Shown one piece after another: positions 15,295 through 24,528 of a stretch of 42,234 bases of DNA. The translations under genes were made by a program, and so were the position numbers. The notes beneath the pieces were generated by a model. That model was given only the letters and a program-made list of their open reading frames with translations, was not told where the DNA came from and did not search any database. Position 1 is the first letter of the stretch. Every line of letters begins with the position of its first letter. The stretch lies in assembly GCA_035379945.1 (NCBI GenBank), contig DAOSWG010000012.1:1-42234 (forward strand). Reading direction: 5' to 3'. This DNA is from JAAYZB01 sp035379945 (GTDB lineage Bacteria > Bacillota_I > Bacilli_A > Izemoplasmatales > Hujiaoplasmataceae).

Positions 15295-16098
15295 ATGATT
15301 ATCGAATCATTTTTCCGACCGACCACCCTGGACGAAGCCTTTGCCAAATACATGGAATCGCCCAAAAACCAGATTTTGGGCGGCGGCGCTTGGCTGAAAC
15401 TTACCGGTTCCAGGATCAATACCCTGATATCCCTTGAAGGATTGGGTCTCGACAAGATTGTAAATACCGAAGACAAAGTCATAATCGGGGCAAATGCCAC
15501 GCTCCGCGGGATTGAGACGGACACCGCCATCAAGAACATATCTGGCGGAATTCTCTCAATGGCTATGGCATCAGTTATGGGCGTGACTTTGAGAAACATC
15601 GCCACAATCGGCGGCACAATCATGGGCAGATACCCATTTTCCGATGTGATCACCGCACTATTGGCGCTTGACGCCACGCTTGTGTTCTATAGCCAAAAAA
15701 ACATGAAAATTTCTGAATATCTGAATCAGGAAAAACCGGAAAAGGATTTGCTTATGTATGTCCAGATCGACAAAAGTCCGGGTTATGGTTATTTCCACCG
15801 GGTTGCCAGAACGTCGACCGACTTCGCCATTGTCAATCTGGCGATCGTCAAAACCGGAAACATCTGGCGTATCGCCGTTGGAGCGAGACCGGGTATTGCA
15901 AGACTGTGTCCGCTGGCAGCGGAAGCACTGCAGAAAGATCAAGACCATACCAAGGAAAATCTAGCGGCGGTGGCCCAGATGGCGGTCAGGGAACTGGAAT
16001 TTTTATCCAACAACAAAGCCAGCGGGGAATATCGGGAAATGCTGGCAAGAACATATGTCGAACGCGGATTGGAGGCGACCTGCACAAATGCGGATTAG
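15295..16098 (+). CDS. Mo hydroxylase 1, FAD-binding subunit
   Basis: 267 residues, CoxM/XdhB/YgfM family. Seen: LGGGAWLKLT near residue 28 and the ATIGGTI motif near 100, both FAD-contacting loops; a C-terminal CO-dehydrogenase flavoprotein-like region. It passes electrons from the Fe-S subunit to NAD(P) or another acceptor. The ribosome binding site GGAGGAG lies in the last codons of the previous gene. Its end overlaps the Fe-S gene by 11 bases, so subunits are made together. Confidence 0.88.
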   Translation: MIIESFFRPTTLDEAFAKYMESPKNQILGGGAWLKLTGSRINTLISLEGLGLDKIVNTEDKVIIGANATLRGIETDTAIKNISGGILSMAMASVMGVTLRNIATIGGTIMGRYPFSDVITALLALDATLVFYSQKNMKISEYLNQEKPEKDLLMYVQIDKSPGYGYFHRVARTSTDFAIVNLAIVKTGNIWRIAVGARPGIARLCPLAAEALQKDQDHTKENLAAVAQMAVRELEFLSNNKASGEYREMLARTYVERGLEATCTNAD

Positions 16099-16540
16099 AA
16101 TCGTTGTCAACAAGGAAGAAAAACATTTCGATGTCGATCTGAATGAATATCTGGTCGACACCTTGAGAAGAAACAATTATCTTTCCGTGAGACGCGGCTG
16201 CGACACCACCAACTGCGGCGTCTGTACAATCCTTTTGGATGGTAAACCGGTGCCTTCCTGTTCCTTGCTTTCCGTCGCTGTCAATAACCATGAAGTGACG
16301 ACAGTCGAAGGGATTATGGAAGAGGCGGAAAAATTGGCGGAATTTTTCGGTCATGAGGGAGCTGATCAGTGCGGTTATTGCAATCCGTCACTGGCACTCA
16401 CGGTCTATGCCATGAAACGCGAACTCAAGAACCCGACGCCGTCCGAGATCAAAAATTATCTTGTAGGAAACCTGTGCCGTTGCACGGGATACCAGGCCCA
16501 GGAAATCGCAATCGAGAAATATCTGGGTGACAAATCATGA
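16088..16540 (+). CDS. Mo hydroxylase 1, [2Fe-2S] subunit
   Basis: 150 residues. Plant-ferredoxin-like cluster: Cys38, Cys43, Cys46 and Cys58. Second cluster domain: Cys95 and Cys98 (CGYC) with Cys130 and Cys132 (CRC). Full length for the family. ATG 16088 is used because MRIRIVVN matches the usual N-terminus and GGAGG lies upstream; a longer frame from 16055 is the FAD gene read out of frame. Its TGA overlaps the ATG of the Mo subunit. Confidence 0.92.
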   Translation: MRIRIVVNKEEKHFDVDLNEYLVDTLRRNNYLSVRRGCDTTNCGVCTILLDGKPVPSCSLLSVAVNNHEVTTVEGIMEEAEKLAEFFGHEGADQCGYCNPSLALTVYAMKRELKNPTPSEIKNYLVGNLCRCTGYQAQEIAIEKYLGDKS

Positions 16541-18855
16541 AAGTCGTGAACAATCCCGTCCCTTCCGTCGACGGAAAGGGACTGATGATGGGACGCCACG
16601 GATACACTGATGATTTCGCGGAAAAAGATTCGCTTGTCATCAAGATCCTGAGAAGTCCGCATCCATATGCCAAAATAACGAAAATCGCGACGGAAAAAGC
16701 CAAAGACGTTCCCGGCGTGACAATGGTTTTGACCTACAAGGACTTCCCTCGCATACCTTTTACCAGGGCGGGACAGGGTTACCCGGAACCATCGCCGCAT
16801 GACAAGTTTGTTCTTGATGAATACGTGCGTTATATCGGCGATGAAGTGGCCGCCGTTGCGGCGACCTCGGAAAAAGCCTGCATAGAAGCGTTGAAACTGA
16901 TCGATGTCGAATACGAAGTCCTGGATTCCGTCCTCGATTTCGAGAAAGCGATCGACAATCAATCCGTCATTCATCCGGAACCGGAGATCCACGAGATGTT
17001 CCCGATCGGTTTCGAACCGAAAAGAAACATCGCCGCCAGTTATGAAATGGAAGTCGGCAACGTCGAGGAAGAACTGGAAAAATGCGATGTAGTCATCAGG
17101 GATTCCTTCCTGACCCAGGCCCAGGCCCATGCGATGATGGAACCGCATGCCGTCAATGCCCGGATGGATTACCAGAACCGTCTGGTCATTTATTCATCGA
17201 CTCAGACACCATTCCATGTAAGAAGGATTATTTCCCAGACTCTGGGCATTCCGCTTGCCAAAATCCGTGTGATAAAACCGCGTGTCGGCGGCGGCTTCGG
17301 AGGGAAACAGGCTCTCCACGGGGAAATGTTCGCAAGTTATGTGACCTGGAAAACCGGAAAACCTTCCCGGATCGTCTTCACGAGAAAGGAAGTATTCGAA
17401 TCGACCTATACGCGTCATCCGATGAAAATAGATATTGCGATAGGCGCCATGAATGACGGCTCGATGAAAGCAATCGATTGTAAGGTTTTGTCGGATACCG
17501 GCGCTTACGGCGAACATGCTTTGACCGTATTCATGGTGACGGGATCCAAGGTCTTACCGCTTTACAACAAGGTTTCTGCCGTCAGATTCGGCGGAAAAGT
17601 CGTATACACCAACCATACTCCCGCTGGAGCTTATCGGGGATACGGGGCAATTCAAGGCAATTACGCCCTCGAGGCTGCCGTCGACATCCTGGCGGATAAA
17701 CTCGGAATGGATCCGATTGTTCTAAGACAGAAGAACATGATAAAAGAAGGCGAGACATCGCCGATCTTCGCCATCATGGGCGAAGGCACCGAAGGAACAG
17801 CGATGACGATGGATTCCTGCAAACTGGACTACTGCGTAAAACAGGGAAAAAAACTCATTGGCTGGGATAAAAAGTATCCCCGTTACGAGGAAACCGAAGA
17901 CAAGGTGCGTTCGGTCGGAATGGCAATCGCCATGCAGGGAAGCGGAATTCCTCTGATTGACATGGGATCCGCCAGCATTAAATTAAACGACGGCGGATTT
18001 TACAACCTGATGACCGGAGCGACCGAGATCGGCCAGGGAAGCGATACCGTGTTGTCGCAGATCGCCGCCGAAGAACTGATGACGGATATCGACAAAGTAG
18101 TCATCTATTCGTCCGATACCGACCTGACGCCGTTCGATACCGGTGCCTACGCATCCAGCACCACCTACGTTTCCGGAAACGCCGTCTGGAAAGCCGCTCG
18201 CAAGCTGAAAGAAATGATGATCGAAGCCGCCGGCGAGTTTCTCGACGGAGGCTTGGATACAATCGAATTTGACGGGAAGACATTCACCAACATCAAAAAC
18301 GGAAAAACAATCGATTTGGTGACGCTTTCCAACAAACTCACTTACGGAGAAAGACAAAGACAACTACAGGCGACATCAAGCTATGTCGGTCACAAATCGC
18401 CGCCACCATTCATGGCAGGATTCGTCGACATCGAAGCCGACAAGAAGACCGGCGAAATCAAAATCTTGGATTATGTCAGCGTTGTCGACTGCGGCACTCC
18501 GATCAATCCGAATCTGGCCAAAGGCCAGGTGGAAGGTGCGATCGTCCAGGGGATCGGGATGGCGATCTATGAAAATGTGACGGTCACTTCCAAAGGAAAA
18601 CTGGTGTCGAGCGATTTCATGAATTACCGGATTCCGACCAGAAAAGAAATCGGTAAACTGACGACCGAATTCGCCGAAAGTTATGAGGAAACCGGACCGT
18701 TTGGGGCCAAATCGGTCGGCGAGATCGGAATCGATACTCCACCGGCCGCCCTGTCGAACGCTATTTACAACGCTTTGGGAGTAAGGATGAAAGATCTGCC
18801 CATGACGGCAGAAAAAATATATTACGCCATGAAAAAAAAGGAGACTGAAAAATGA
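16537..18855 (+). CDS. Mo hydroxylase 1, molybdopterin-binding catalytic subunit
   Basis: 772 residues, xanthine dehydrogenase/aldehyde oxidase family. Seen: cofactor loop GGGFGGK (251-257), the Arg loop GAYRGYG (Arg367), a TEIGQGSDT glycine loop and the catalytic base Glu729 in KSVGEIG. It should hydroxylate a purine or related N-heterocycle using water. Three-gene layout FAD / Fe-S / Mo instead of fused chains. No in-frame TGA, so no selenocysteine; any selenium would be a separate cofactor ligand. Substrate (hypoxanthine, xanthine or a later intermediate) cannot be told from sequence. Confidence 0.9.
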   Translation: MKVVNNPVPSVDGKGLMMGRHGYTDDFAEKDSLVIKILRSPHPYAKITKIATEKAKDVPGVTMVLTYKDFPRIPFTRAGQGYPEPSPHDKFVLDEYVRYIGDEVAAVAATSEKACIEALKLIDVEYEVLDSVLDFEKAIDNQSVIHPEPEIHEMFPIGFEPKRNIAASYEMEVGNVEEELEKCDVVIRDSFLTQAQAHAMMEPHAVNARMDYQNRLVIYSSTQTPFHVRRIISQTLGIPLAKIRVIKPRVGGGFGGKQALHGEMFASYVTWKTGKPSRIVFTRKEVFESTYTRHPMKIDIAIGAMNDGSMKAIDCKVLSDTGAYGEHALTVFMVTGSKVLPLYNKVSAVRFGGKVVYTNHTPAGAYRGYGAIQGNYALEAAVDILADKLGMDPIVLRQKNMIKEGETSPIFAIMGEGTEGTAMTMDSCKLDYCVKQGKKLIGWDKKYPRYEETEDKVRSVGMAIAMQGSGIPLIDMGSASIKLNDGGFYNLMTGATEIGQGSDTVLSQIAAEELMTDIDKVVIYSSDTDLTPFDTGAYASSTTYVSGNAVWKAARKLKEMMIEAAGEFLDGGLDTIEFDGKTFTNIKNGKTIDLVTLSNKLTYGERQRQLQATSSYVGHKSPPPFMAGFVDIEADKKTGEIKILDYVSVVDCGTPINPNLAKGQVEGAIVQGIGMAIYENVTVTSKGKLVSSDFMNYRIPTRKEIGKLTTEFAESYEETGPFGAKSVGEIGIDTPPAALSNAIYNALGVRMKDLPMTAEKIYYAMKKKETEK

Positions 18856-19517
18856 AAAAGAATTTTTGGCAAAGACTTAGCGTCATCTTGATGTTCGGTT
18901 CCGTTTGGGGCATTCTCGAAGCCTCGCTAGGATATGTTTTGCATCTCTTACCGGCTCTGATCGCCGGTAGCGTCATGTTTCCGATCGCTTCCGTCATATT
19001 GTTGTGGGCCTATAAGAGCAGCCAGAAGAAATCCGACCTTGTCTGGATCGGATTCGTCGCGGCCCTGATAAAGGGAATCGATTTTTTCCTTCCGAATCTC
19101 AGTTATTTCAAAGTGATGAATCCGATGATCGCCATCGTGTTCGAAACATTGATGGTCGTGGCCGTCATTCCATTATTGGAAAAGAGCAACCTATTTTCCA
19201 AGATATGCGCCATGCCTCTGGCCGCTCTGGGATGGAATCTTTTGTTTCTGAATTTTCATGCGATCTATTATATTGTCAATCTGGCGGTGTCGCCGGACAC
19301 GGCTTATCTTAACTACAATATTTCCTCGGTTGCCAATTTCCTTTCCTACATGCAAAACAATTTCCTGTTGTCGGGAATTCTGGCTGCCGGGCTTGTCTTC
19401 CTGTTCACATATCTTGTTTTTCCAAAAATGAAACCGACAACCCATGTCGCCTATTGGCTTTCGACATCCACTTTTGCCCTCGGATTGGCGCTTACCGTTG
19501 TTTTCACCATTATTTGA
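18852..19517 (+). CDS. Multi-TM membrane protein in the purine operon, candidate transporter
   Basis: 221 residues with six or seven hydrophobic helices (about 10-33, 35-54, 62-80, 90-112, 115-140, 165-190, 198-220). A Gly/Glu-bearing first helix (SVWGILEASLGYV) and few charged loops. Size and helix count recall ECF transporter S components, but I see no firm family signature. ATG overlaps the Mo subunit stop (ATGA), with AAGGAG upstream. It is the only membrane protein in the operon and no classical purine permease is in the window, so substrate uptake is an attractive but untested role. Confidence 0.75.
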   Translation: MKKNFWQRLSVILMFGSVWGILEASLGYVLHLLPALIAGSVMFPIASVILLWAYKSSQKKSDLVWIGFVAALIKGIDFFLPNLSYFKVMNPMIAIVFETLMVVAVIPLLEKSNLFSKICAMPLAALGWNLLFLNFHAIYYIVNLAVSPDTAYLNYNISSVANFLSYMQNNFLLSGILAAGLVFLFTYLVFPKMKPTTHVAYWLSTSTFALGLALTVVFTII

Positions 19518-19518
19518 C

Positions 19519-20355
19519 ATGGCAGATTTCTATGAATCCCTGCTCGAGCTGAAACGAATTGGGATACCCCTGATGGTGGTCGTGGCCGTCGCCAAAGAAG
19601 GAGCCGGCCCGGTCGATGTCGGGAAAAAGATGGTCGTAGCGGAAGACGGCACGGCCTTCGGCACGGTCGGTGGCGGAGCCATCGAGTTCTATGCCAAGAA
19701 AAAATGCGTCGAACTGATGCAAAAACACGAGAACCTGCTGGAAACCTATCTGCTATCAGAGGGAAAGATCATTCCGGAAACCAAGACGCTCCCGATGGCC
19801 TGCGGCGGAAGGGTGACTTTGTTTTATGAGTATGTCGGACCGAAAGAATTCGTCTATATTTTCGGAGCCGGCCATGTCGCCAAAGCCCTCGGATACGTAC
19901 TCAGGACTTTGGGTTTTTACCTGATCGTGATCGATGACAGACAGGATGTTCTCGACGATTATCCTTATGCCAGCGAAAAGCATGCGAATCAGTTTGTACC
20001 GTTCATCGACGAAGTGGGGATCAGGGAAAACTCGATGGTCGTTGTATCGACTCCGAGTCACGAATATGATTACCACGTTTTGAACCGGATTTTGGAAAAG
20101 AAGATCCAACTCAAATATTTCGGAATGCTTTGCAGTCCGTCGAAACTCGACGATTATCTGGAAAATACCTACAAAGCTTTCGGGAACGATCTGGATCTTT
20201 CCGATTTCTACGCTCCGATCGGTCTCGATCTTGGCGGCAACACTCCGGAGGAGATCGCTGTGTCCATCGCTTCGGAGATGCTTGCCGTCAGCAATCAAAG
20301 ACCATCGGGGATGCACATGCGGGAGACAAGGCATGGTAAGTATCGTTACTGGTAA
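19519..20355 (+). CDS. xdhC: XdhC-family Mo-cofactor maturation factor
   Basis: 278 residues. XdhC/CoxI N-terminal domain with TVGGGAIE (49-56) and MACGG (93-97), then a Rossmann-like domain with YIFGAGHVA (113-121). XdhC binds the molybdenum cofactor, helps its sulfuration and loads it into xanthine-dehydrogenase-type enzymes. ATG 19519 directly after the upstream stop is chosen; the longer frame from 19444 overlaps the membrane gene. There is no clear ribosome binding site, so translation is probably coupled. It may serve both Mo hydroxylases. Confidence 0.9.
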   Translation: MADFYESLLELKRIGIPLMVVVAVAKEGAGPVDVGKKMVVAEDGTAFGTVGGGAIEFYAKKKCVELMQKHENLLETYLLSEGKIIPETKTLPMACGGRVTLFYEYVGPKEFVYIFGAGHVAKALGYVLRTLGFYLIVIDDRQDVLDDYPYASEKHANQFVPFIDEVGIRENSMVVVSTPSHEYDYHVLNRILEKKIQLKYFGMLCSPSKLDDYLENTYKAFGNDLDLSDFYAPIGLDLGGNTPEEIAVSIASEMLAVSNQRPSGMHMRETRHGKYRYW

Positions 20356-20800
20356 AATCAATTCCGGAAAAACCGGAAGAATGATTTCGATTTACGAAAA
20401 AACGCATAAGGGCGACGGATTCGTTTCCCTGAAAAACATGGACGGCAATACCGTCCTCGGTTATGACGCGATGCAATTGTCGACCGGGGAAAAATTTCCC
20501 CTTGTTTCGAGAAAAGGCAGAAATTCTGTCAAGTTCCGGCAGGCTTGCCGGATCGGACCTTACTTTTTCAGCCAGGACGCGATCGACATGATCGGCGAAA
20601 AGATCGGCGAAATGATCAAAAACAACGTTTCGCCGCTCTATCTTGATGAGATCGGTCCGTTAGAAATCGAGGGAAAAGTGTTCGACAATACACTAAAAGC
20701 AATGATTTCGTCCGGACTGGACATCTGTATAACGGTGCGTACCGGTCTTTTGGAGAAAGTGATTGAGAGATACGATATCGGAGAATATCGCATAGTTTGA
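20333..20800 (+). CDS. THEP1-like (NTPase_1) P-loop nucleotidase
   Basis: 155 residues. Walker A TGKINSGKT (6-14) and a Walker B YLDEIGPLE (103-111), the signature of the NTPase_1/THEP1 family. ATG 20333 lies 23 bases inside the end of xdhC, after GGGAGACAAGG. P-loop proteins are often found with molybdenum enzyme genes; here the position between xdhC and the catabolic genes suggests a part in cofactor delivery or insertion. That link is inference; THEP1 proteins are only known as NTP hydrolases in vitro. Confidence 0.8.
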   Translation: MVSIVTGKINSGKTGRMISIYEKTHKGDGFVSLKNMDGNTVLGYDAMQLSTGEKFPLVSRKGRNSVKFRQACRIGPYFFSQDAIDMIGEKIGEMIKNNVSPLYLDEIGPLEIEGKVFDNTLKAMISSGLDICITVRTGLLEKVIERYDIGEYRIV

Positions 20801-20815
20801 TTGGAGGCGCTAAAG

Positions 20816-22120
20816 ATGGTTGATCTTGCGATCATGAATGGCAAAGTCTATCAGGACGGTGATTTTGTCGACGCCAATGTTTATGTGGACAAGGATATAT
20901 TCCAGGCCGTGACGGCGGAGACATATCCGGCCGCGACGGAAGTGGATGCCAAGGGAATGTTGGTTTTTCCCGGCTTGATCGATCCGCATGTCCATTTTGA
21001 TCTCGACCTGGGGGTCATGAGATCGGTGGACAATTTTGAAAGAGGCAGTCTGTTGGCCGCTCTTGGCGGCGTGACGACGATCATTGATTTTCTCGACCCG
21101 GCCGATACTCCGGCCGATCTCGAAATGAAATACCGCCGTCGGGTTTTCGAAGCCGAGGACAGCAAGGTCGACTATATGTTCCACGCCTGTATCAAGGAAC
21201 CACATTGCGATCTCGAGAGTTTTGTCATCAAGATGATGTCGCTCGGGATGAACACGCTCAAATGTTTCACTACCTATTCCGATTCCCAGCGGATGATAAA
21301 CGACAACGAGATCATCGAGCTTTTGAAACTGTCGGAAAAATACCATTTCCTGCTCATGGTCCATGTCGAGGACGACGATCTGATCGATCTGAATCCTTCA
21401 TACACATTCCGTGAACTTGGCATAAGCCGTCCTAAACAGGCGGAGATTCAGAAGGCTTTGCAACTGGCTGGATATGTCACCCGCTACGGAGGATTTTTGT
21501 ACATGGTCCACGTTTCCTCCGGAGAAACGATCGAGAATCTCAAGGAATACTATCCGGAGATTCTGAACCGGCGTTTCTTTTTGGAAAGCTGTCCTCAGTA
21601 TTTTTTGTTTGACGACAGCGTATTTTCTCAGAAAGACGGATATCTTTACACTACTGCTCCCCCGATCCGCAGCAAAACCGAAAAAATGTATCTGAACGCG
21701 AACATCGACTGGATCTATGCGATCGGAACCGACCATTGCGCCTTCACCAAAAGCCAGAAACATGGCGAACTGTTGTCGGAGATTCCCCTTGGCATCGGTT
21801 CGATCGAACATTCATTCGATGTGATGTACAACTTATATGGCAACAAGATCGTGGAGAAAATGACCACCCATCCAGCCCAGATGAACGGGCTTGCGGGTCG
21901 AAAGGGGAAAATCAAGGCCGGTTACGACGCCGATCTTTTCCTGTATCGCCCCGGCAAGGGAAAAATCGCCGAAGATCATTCCGGAAGCGATTATTCCGTC
22001 TATATGGGTGTCCAAAAAGCCGGAACGGTTGTATCCACGTTGTCCAACGGATCCTTTATTGTCCGCGACCGTGAGTTTGAGAACGGTTTCGGAAGGCTTT
22101 TGAAAGGCGGAAGACTGTAA
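20816..22120 (+). CDS. hydA: Dihydropyrimidinase / hydantoinase-family amidohydrolase (HydA/HyuA)
   Basis: 434 residues. Cyclic amidohydrolase with a two-metal site: His58 and His60 (DPHVHFD), carboxylated Lys149 (TLKCF), His183, His232 (VHVSSGE) and Asp306 (GTDH). It opens cyclic diamide rings such as dihydropyrimidines and hydantoins. In purine clusters of gut bacteria the homolog is thought to open a ring of the reduced purine or its product. ATG 20816 is used (GGAGG eight bases upstream); the frame extends to TTG 20801 without support. Confidence 0.88.
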   Translation: MVDLAIMNGKVYQDGDFVDANVYVDKDIFQAVTAETYPAATEVDAKGMLVFPGLIDPHVHFDLDLGVMRSVDNFERGSLLAALGGVTTIIDFLDPADTPADLEMKYRRRVFEAEDSKVDYMFHACIKEPHCDLESFVIKMMSLGMNTLKCFTTYSDSQRMINDNEIIELLKLSEKYHFLLMVHVEDDDLIDLNPSYTFRELGISRPKQAEIQKALQLAGYVTRYGGFLYMVHVSSGETIENLKEYYPEILNRRFFLESCPQYFLFDDSVFSQKDGYLYTTAPPIRSKTEKMYLNANIDWIYAIGTDHCAFTKSQKHGELLSEIPLGIGSIEHSFDVMYNLYGNKIVEKMTTHPAQMNGLAGRKGKIKAGYDADLFLYRPGKGKIAEDHSGSDYSVYMGVQKAGTVVSTLSNGSFIVRDREFENGFGRLLKGGRL

Positions 22121-23434
22121 ATGGCGAAACTGCTGATTAACGCCATGCTTTACGACTACGACCGTTTCATTCCGGACGGCTTTCTTCTGTTTGACGAGCA
22201 GATCATCGAAGCCGGCCCGATGGAGAAACTCCCGCAAGGTGACCATGAAACGATCGACGCCGGCGGCATGCTTGTCCTTCCCGGCATGGCCTGCGGGCAC
22301 ACCCATTTGTATTCGGCTTTCGCCAGAGGATTGGATTTAAAGCTCGACATCAAGAATTTCAAGGATATCCTGGAACAGCTTTGGTGGAGACTTGACCGGG
22401 GAATCGACAACAGAATAGCATATGCCTCGGCGCTTTCATTCGGAGCGGAAATGCTTGAAAACGGCATTACGACAATTTGCGACCATCATGCTTCGGGCAA
22501 GGAAATAACCGGTTCCTTGGAAGCGATCAAGAAAGCGGTCGTGAACGATATAGGAATGCGCGGAGTTTTCGCCTTCGAGACAAGCGACCGATTCGATGTT
22601 GCCAAAGCAGTGGCCGAAAACCGCGATTTTGCCAAAAACAACAGAACAGAACGGGCCGCCGGGACTTTCGGCATGCATGCCTCGATGAGTATGTCTGAAG
22701 AAACCATCCGCCTTGTCAAAGAAAACCTCGACGGCGAAACGATTCATGTGCATGTTGCTGAAAGCAAATACGATACGGAAGACTGTCTTGAAAAATACGG
22801 AATGTCGATAATCGACAGATTCGATAACTATGGCCTTATCGGCAAAGATTCCCTCATCGTTCACGGGGTTTTTCTGAATGATTCGGAGCTTTCGCTTCTG
22901 GCAAAAAAAGACGCAGTCGTCTGTCTCAATGTTTCTTCGAACATGAATAACGGCGTCGGGCTTCCCGACATTAAGAACATGAAAGCAAAAGGGGTTAAAG
23001 TAATCCTCGGCAACGATGGATTACATGCCGGAATGGCTCTTGAATATCTGAACTTGTATTATGCCATGCATCATAAATACGGATCATTGACCGGCCTGTC
23101 TTCCGATTTCGTCAAAGATGCTATCAACGAAACATATGATTATCTGAGCAGAAAACTGGGCATTTCGCTGGGTAAATTTGCGAATGGCTTCGCTGCCGAT
23201 TTTATAATTGTTCCCTACAGACCGGCAACGCCGATCGATTCCGGAAACGCCATGGGACATTTGCTCTTCGGCGTCTATCCGGGTTTTTCTCCCAAAGATG
23301 TGTATGTTGCCGGCAAGATGCTTGTAAAGGATCATGAACTTGTCAACCGAAGCAAGAAAACGGAAGCCATCATAAAAAAGGCCGCTTCCGATTTATGGAA
23401 TAATGTGAACAAGGAGGACGAACCGTGGATCTAA
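22121..23434 (+). CDS. ssnA: SsnA-type aminohydrolase
   Basis: 437 residues. TRZ/ATZ-type amidohydrolase with His60 and His62 (GHTHLYSA), His211 (HVHVAES, Glu214), His248 (IVHG) and Asp299 (GNDG): a single-metal deaminase-like site. ACGHTHLYSAFARG is typical of SsnA, a marker gene of clusters linked to labile-selenium Mo hydroxylases and anaerobic uric acid/purine breakdown. It probably deaminates or hydrolyses a ring-opened purine intermediate. Starts immediately after the hydA stop; overlaps the next gene by 10 bases. Confidence 0.9.
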   Translation: MAKLLINAMLYDYDRFIPDGFLLFDEQIIEAGPMEKLPQGDHETIDAGGMLVLPGMACGHTHLYSAFARGLDLKLDIKNFKDILEQLWWRLDRGIDNRIAYASALSFGAEMLENGITTICDHHASGKEITGSLEAIKKAVVNDIGMRGVFAFETSDRFDVAKAVAENRDFAKNNRTERAAGTFGMHASMSMSEETIRLVKENLDGETIHVHVAESKYDTEDCLEKYGMSIIDRFDNYGLIGKDSLIVHGVFLNDSELSLLAKKDAVVCLNVSSNMNNGVGLPDIKNMKAKGVKVILGNDGLHAGMALEYLNLYYAMHHKYGSLTGLSSDFVKDAINETYDYLSRKLGISLGKFANGFAADFIIVPYRPATPIDSGNAMGHLLFGVYPGFSPKDVYVAGKMLVKDHELVNRSKKTEAIIKKAASDLWNNVNKEDEPWI

Positions 23435-24528
23435 AAACTACTTTTGACGGACTGGAACTAGAGAATCCTTTGATGGTCGCATCAGGACCATTGAACGGAG
23501 ACGACAAAAAGATCGCATTTTTCGCAAGTGAAGGCGTGGGAGCGCTGACTACGAAAACCATATCGACAAAAGAGCCGATGATTCCGAAGCCCTGCATCTA
23601 CGGAGGATACGACCATGTGCTCAATTCGGAGCTCTGGAGCGAATATCCGTTAGAAAAATGGACGCGTGAATTCCTTCCCGCCATCGTGAAAGGCAAAGAC
23701 CGCCCGCTAATTGTGAGTGTCGGTTATTCGGAAGAGGATATGGAGACTCTGATTCCCGAACTGGACAGATTCGCCGACGCCTTCGAAGTATCCACCCATT
23801 ATGTCGGTACCGATCTTGACAAGATACGCCATATCGTGGAAACGATCAAAAAACACACCGAAAAACCGGTATATATGAAAATAAGCCCGCATCTGCCCGA
23901 TCCCGAAGGATTTGCCAAAACAATCAGAGAAGCCGGCGCTAGCGGTGTCGTGGCCATCAATTCCCTTGGCCCATCGATGAAAGTCGATACCGACAAGAGA
24001 AGCACGGCATACGGCAATGCTTCCGGTTACGCCTGGCTTTCCGGGCCGGCGATCAAACCGGTGGCGCTTGCGACCGTTTATCGGATCAAACAGGCTGAAC
24101 CGAGTTTGACCGTCATCGGTGTCGGCGGCATTGCCAAGGCCGACGACGTACTGGAATTTCTTCTAGCCGGCGCTTCGGCGGTCCAGATGCTTTCGGCCGC
24201 CCTGATCAAAGGAAAACAGCTGTACCGTCAAATCATCGCCGCTTTGCCGGCAGCTTTGGAAAAACACGGATTTTCTTCAATACAGGAAGTGGTTGATACA
24301 CAACTTACGAATACCGTCAGTTTCACGGCAAACTTCCCGGCCTGGCAGAAAGACGGATGCAACCGCTGCCGGATATGCGAAAAAGCGTGTCCGTATTTTG
24401 CCATCAGTTATCTGGAAGGAAATATCCTGTTCGATCATACGAAGTGTTCCAAATGCGGACTTTGCGCCGCCATTTGTCCCGCCGGGGTTATCACATTTAT
24501 AAAAAACGGGGGAATGAACGGTGAGTGA
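23425..24528 (+). CDS. PreA-like dihydroorotate-dehydrogenase-fold flavoprotein with two 4Fe-4S clusters
   Basis: 367 residues. Residues 1-300 are an FMN-type TIM barrel (start LENPLMVASGPL, KISPHL, GVGGIAKADD, AGASAVQM). The C-terminus has two ferredoxin clusters: Cys312/315/318/322 and Cys341/344/347/351. This is the layout of PreA and the C-terminal half of dihydropyrimidine dehydrogenase. However, the catalytic loop NLSCPHG of those enzymes is here FEVSTHYVG (120-128), without the Cys. It probably reduces or oxidises a different ring compound. No PreT-type electron-donating partner is seen nearby. GTG start with AAGGAGGA. Confidence 0.85.
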   Translation: MDLKTTFDGLELENPLMVASGPLNGDDKKIAFFASEGVGALTTKTISTKEPMIPKPCIYGGYDHVLNSELWSEYPLEKWTREFLPAIVKGKDRPLIVSVGYSEEDMETLIPELDRFADAFEVSTHYVGTDLDKIRHIVETIKKHTEKPVYMKISPHLPDPEGFAKTIREAGASGVVAINSLGPSMKVDTDKRSTAYGNASGYAWLSGPAIKPVALATVYRIKQAEPSLTVIGVGGIAKADDVLEFLLAGASAVQMLSAALIKGKQLYRQIIAALPAALEKHGFSSIQEVVDTQLTNTVSFTANFPAWQKDGCNRCRICEKACPYFAISYLEGNILFDHTKCSKCGLCAAICPAGVITFIKNGGMNGE

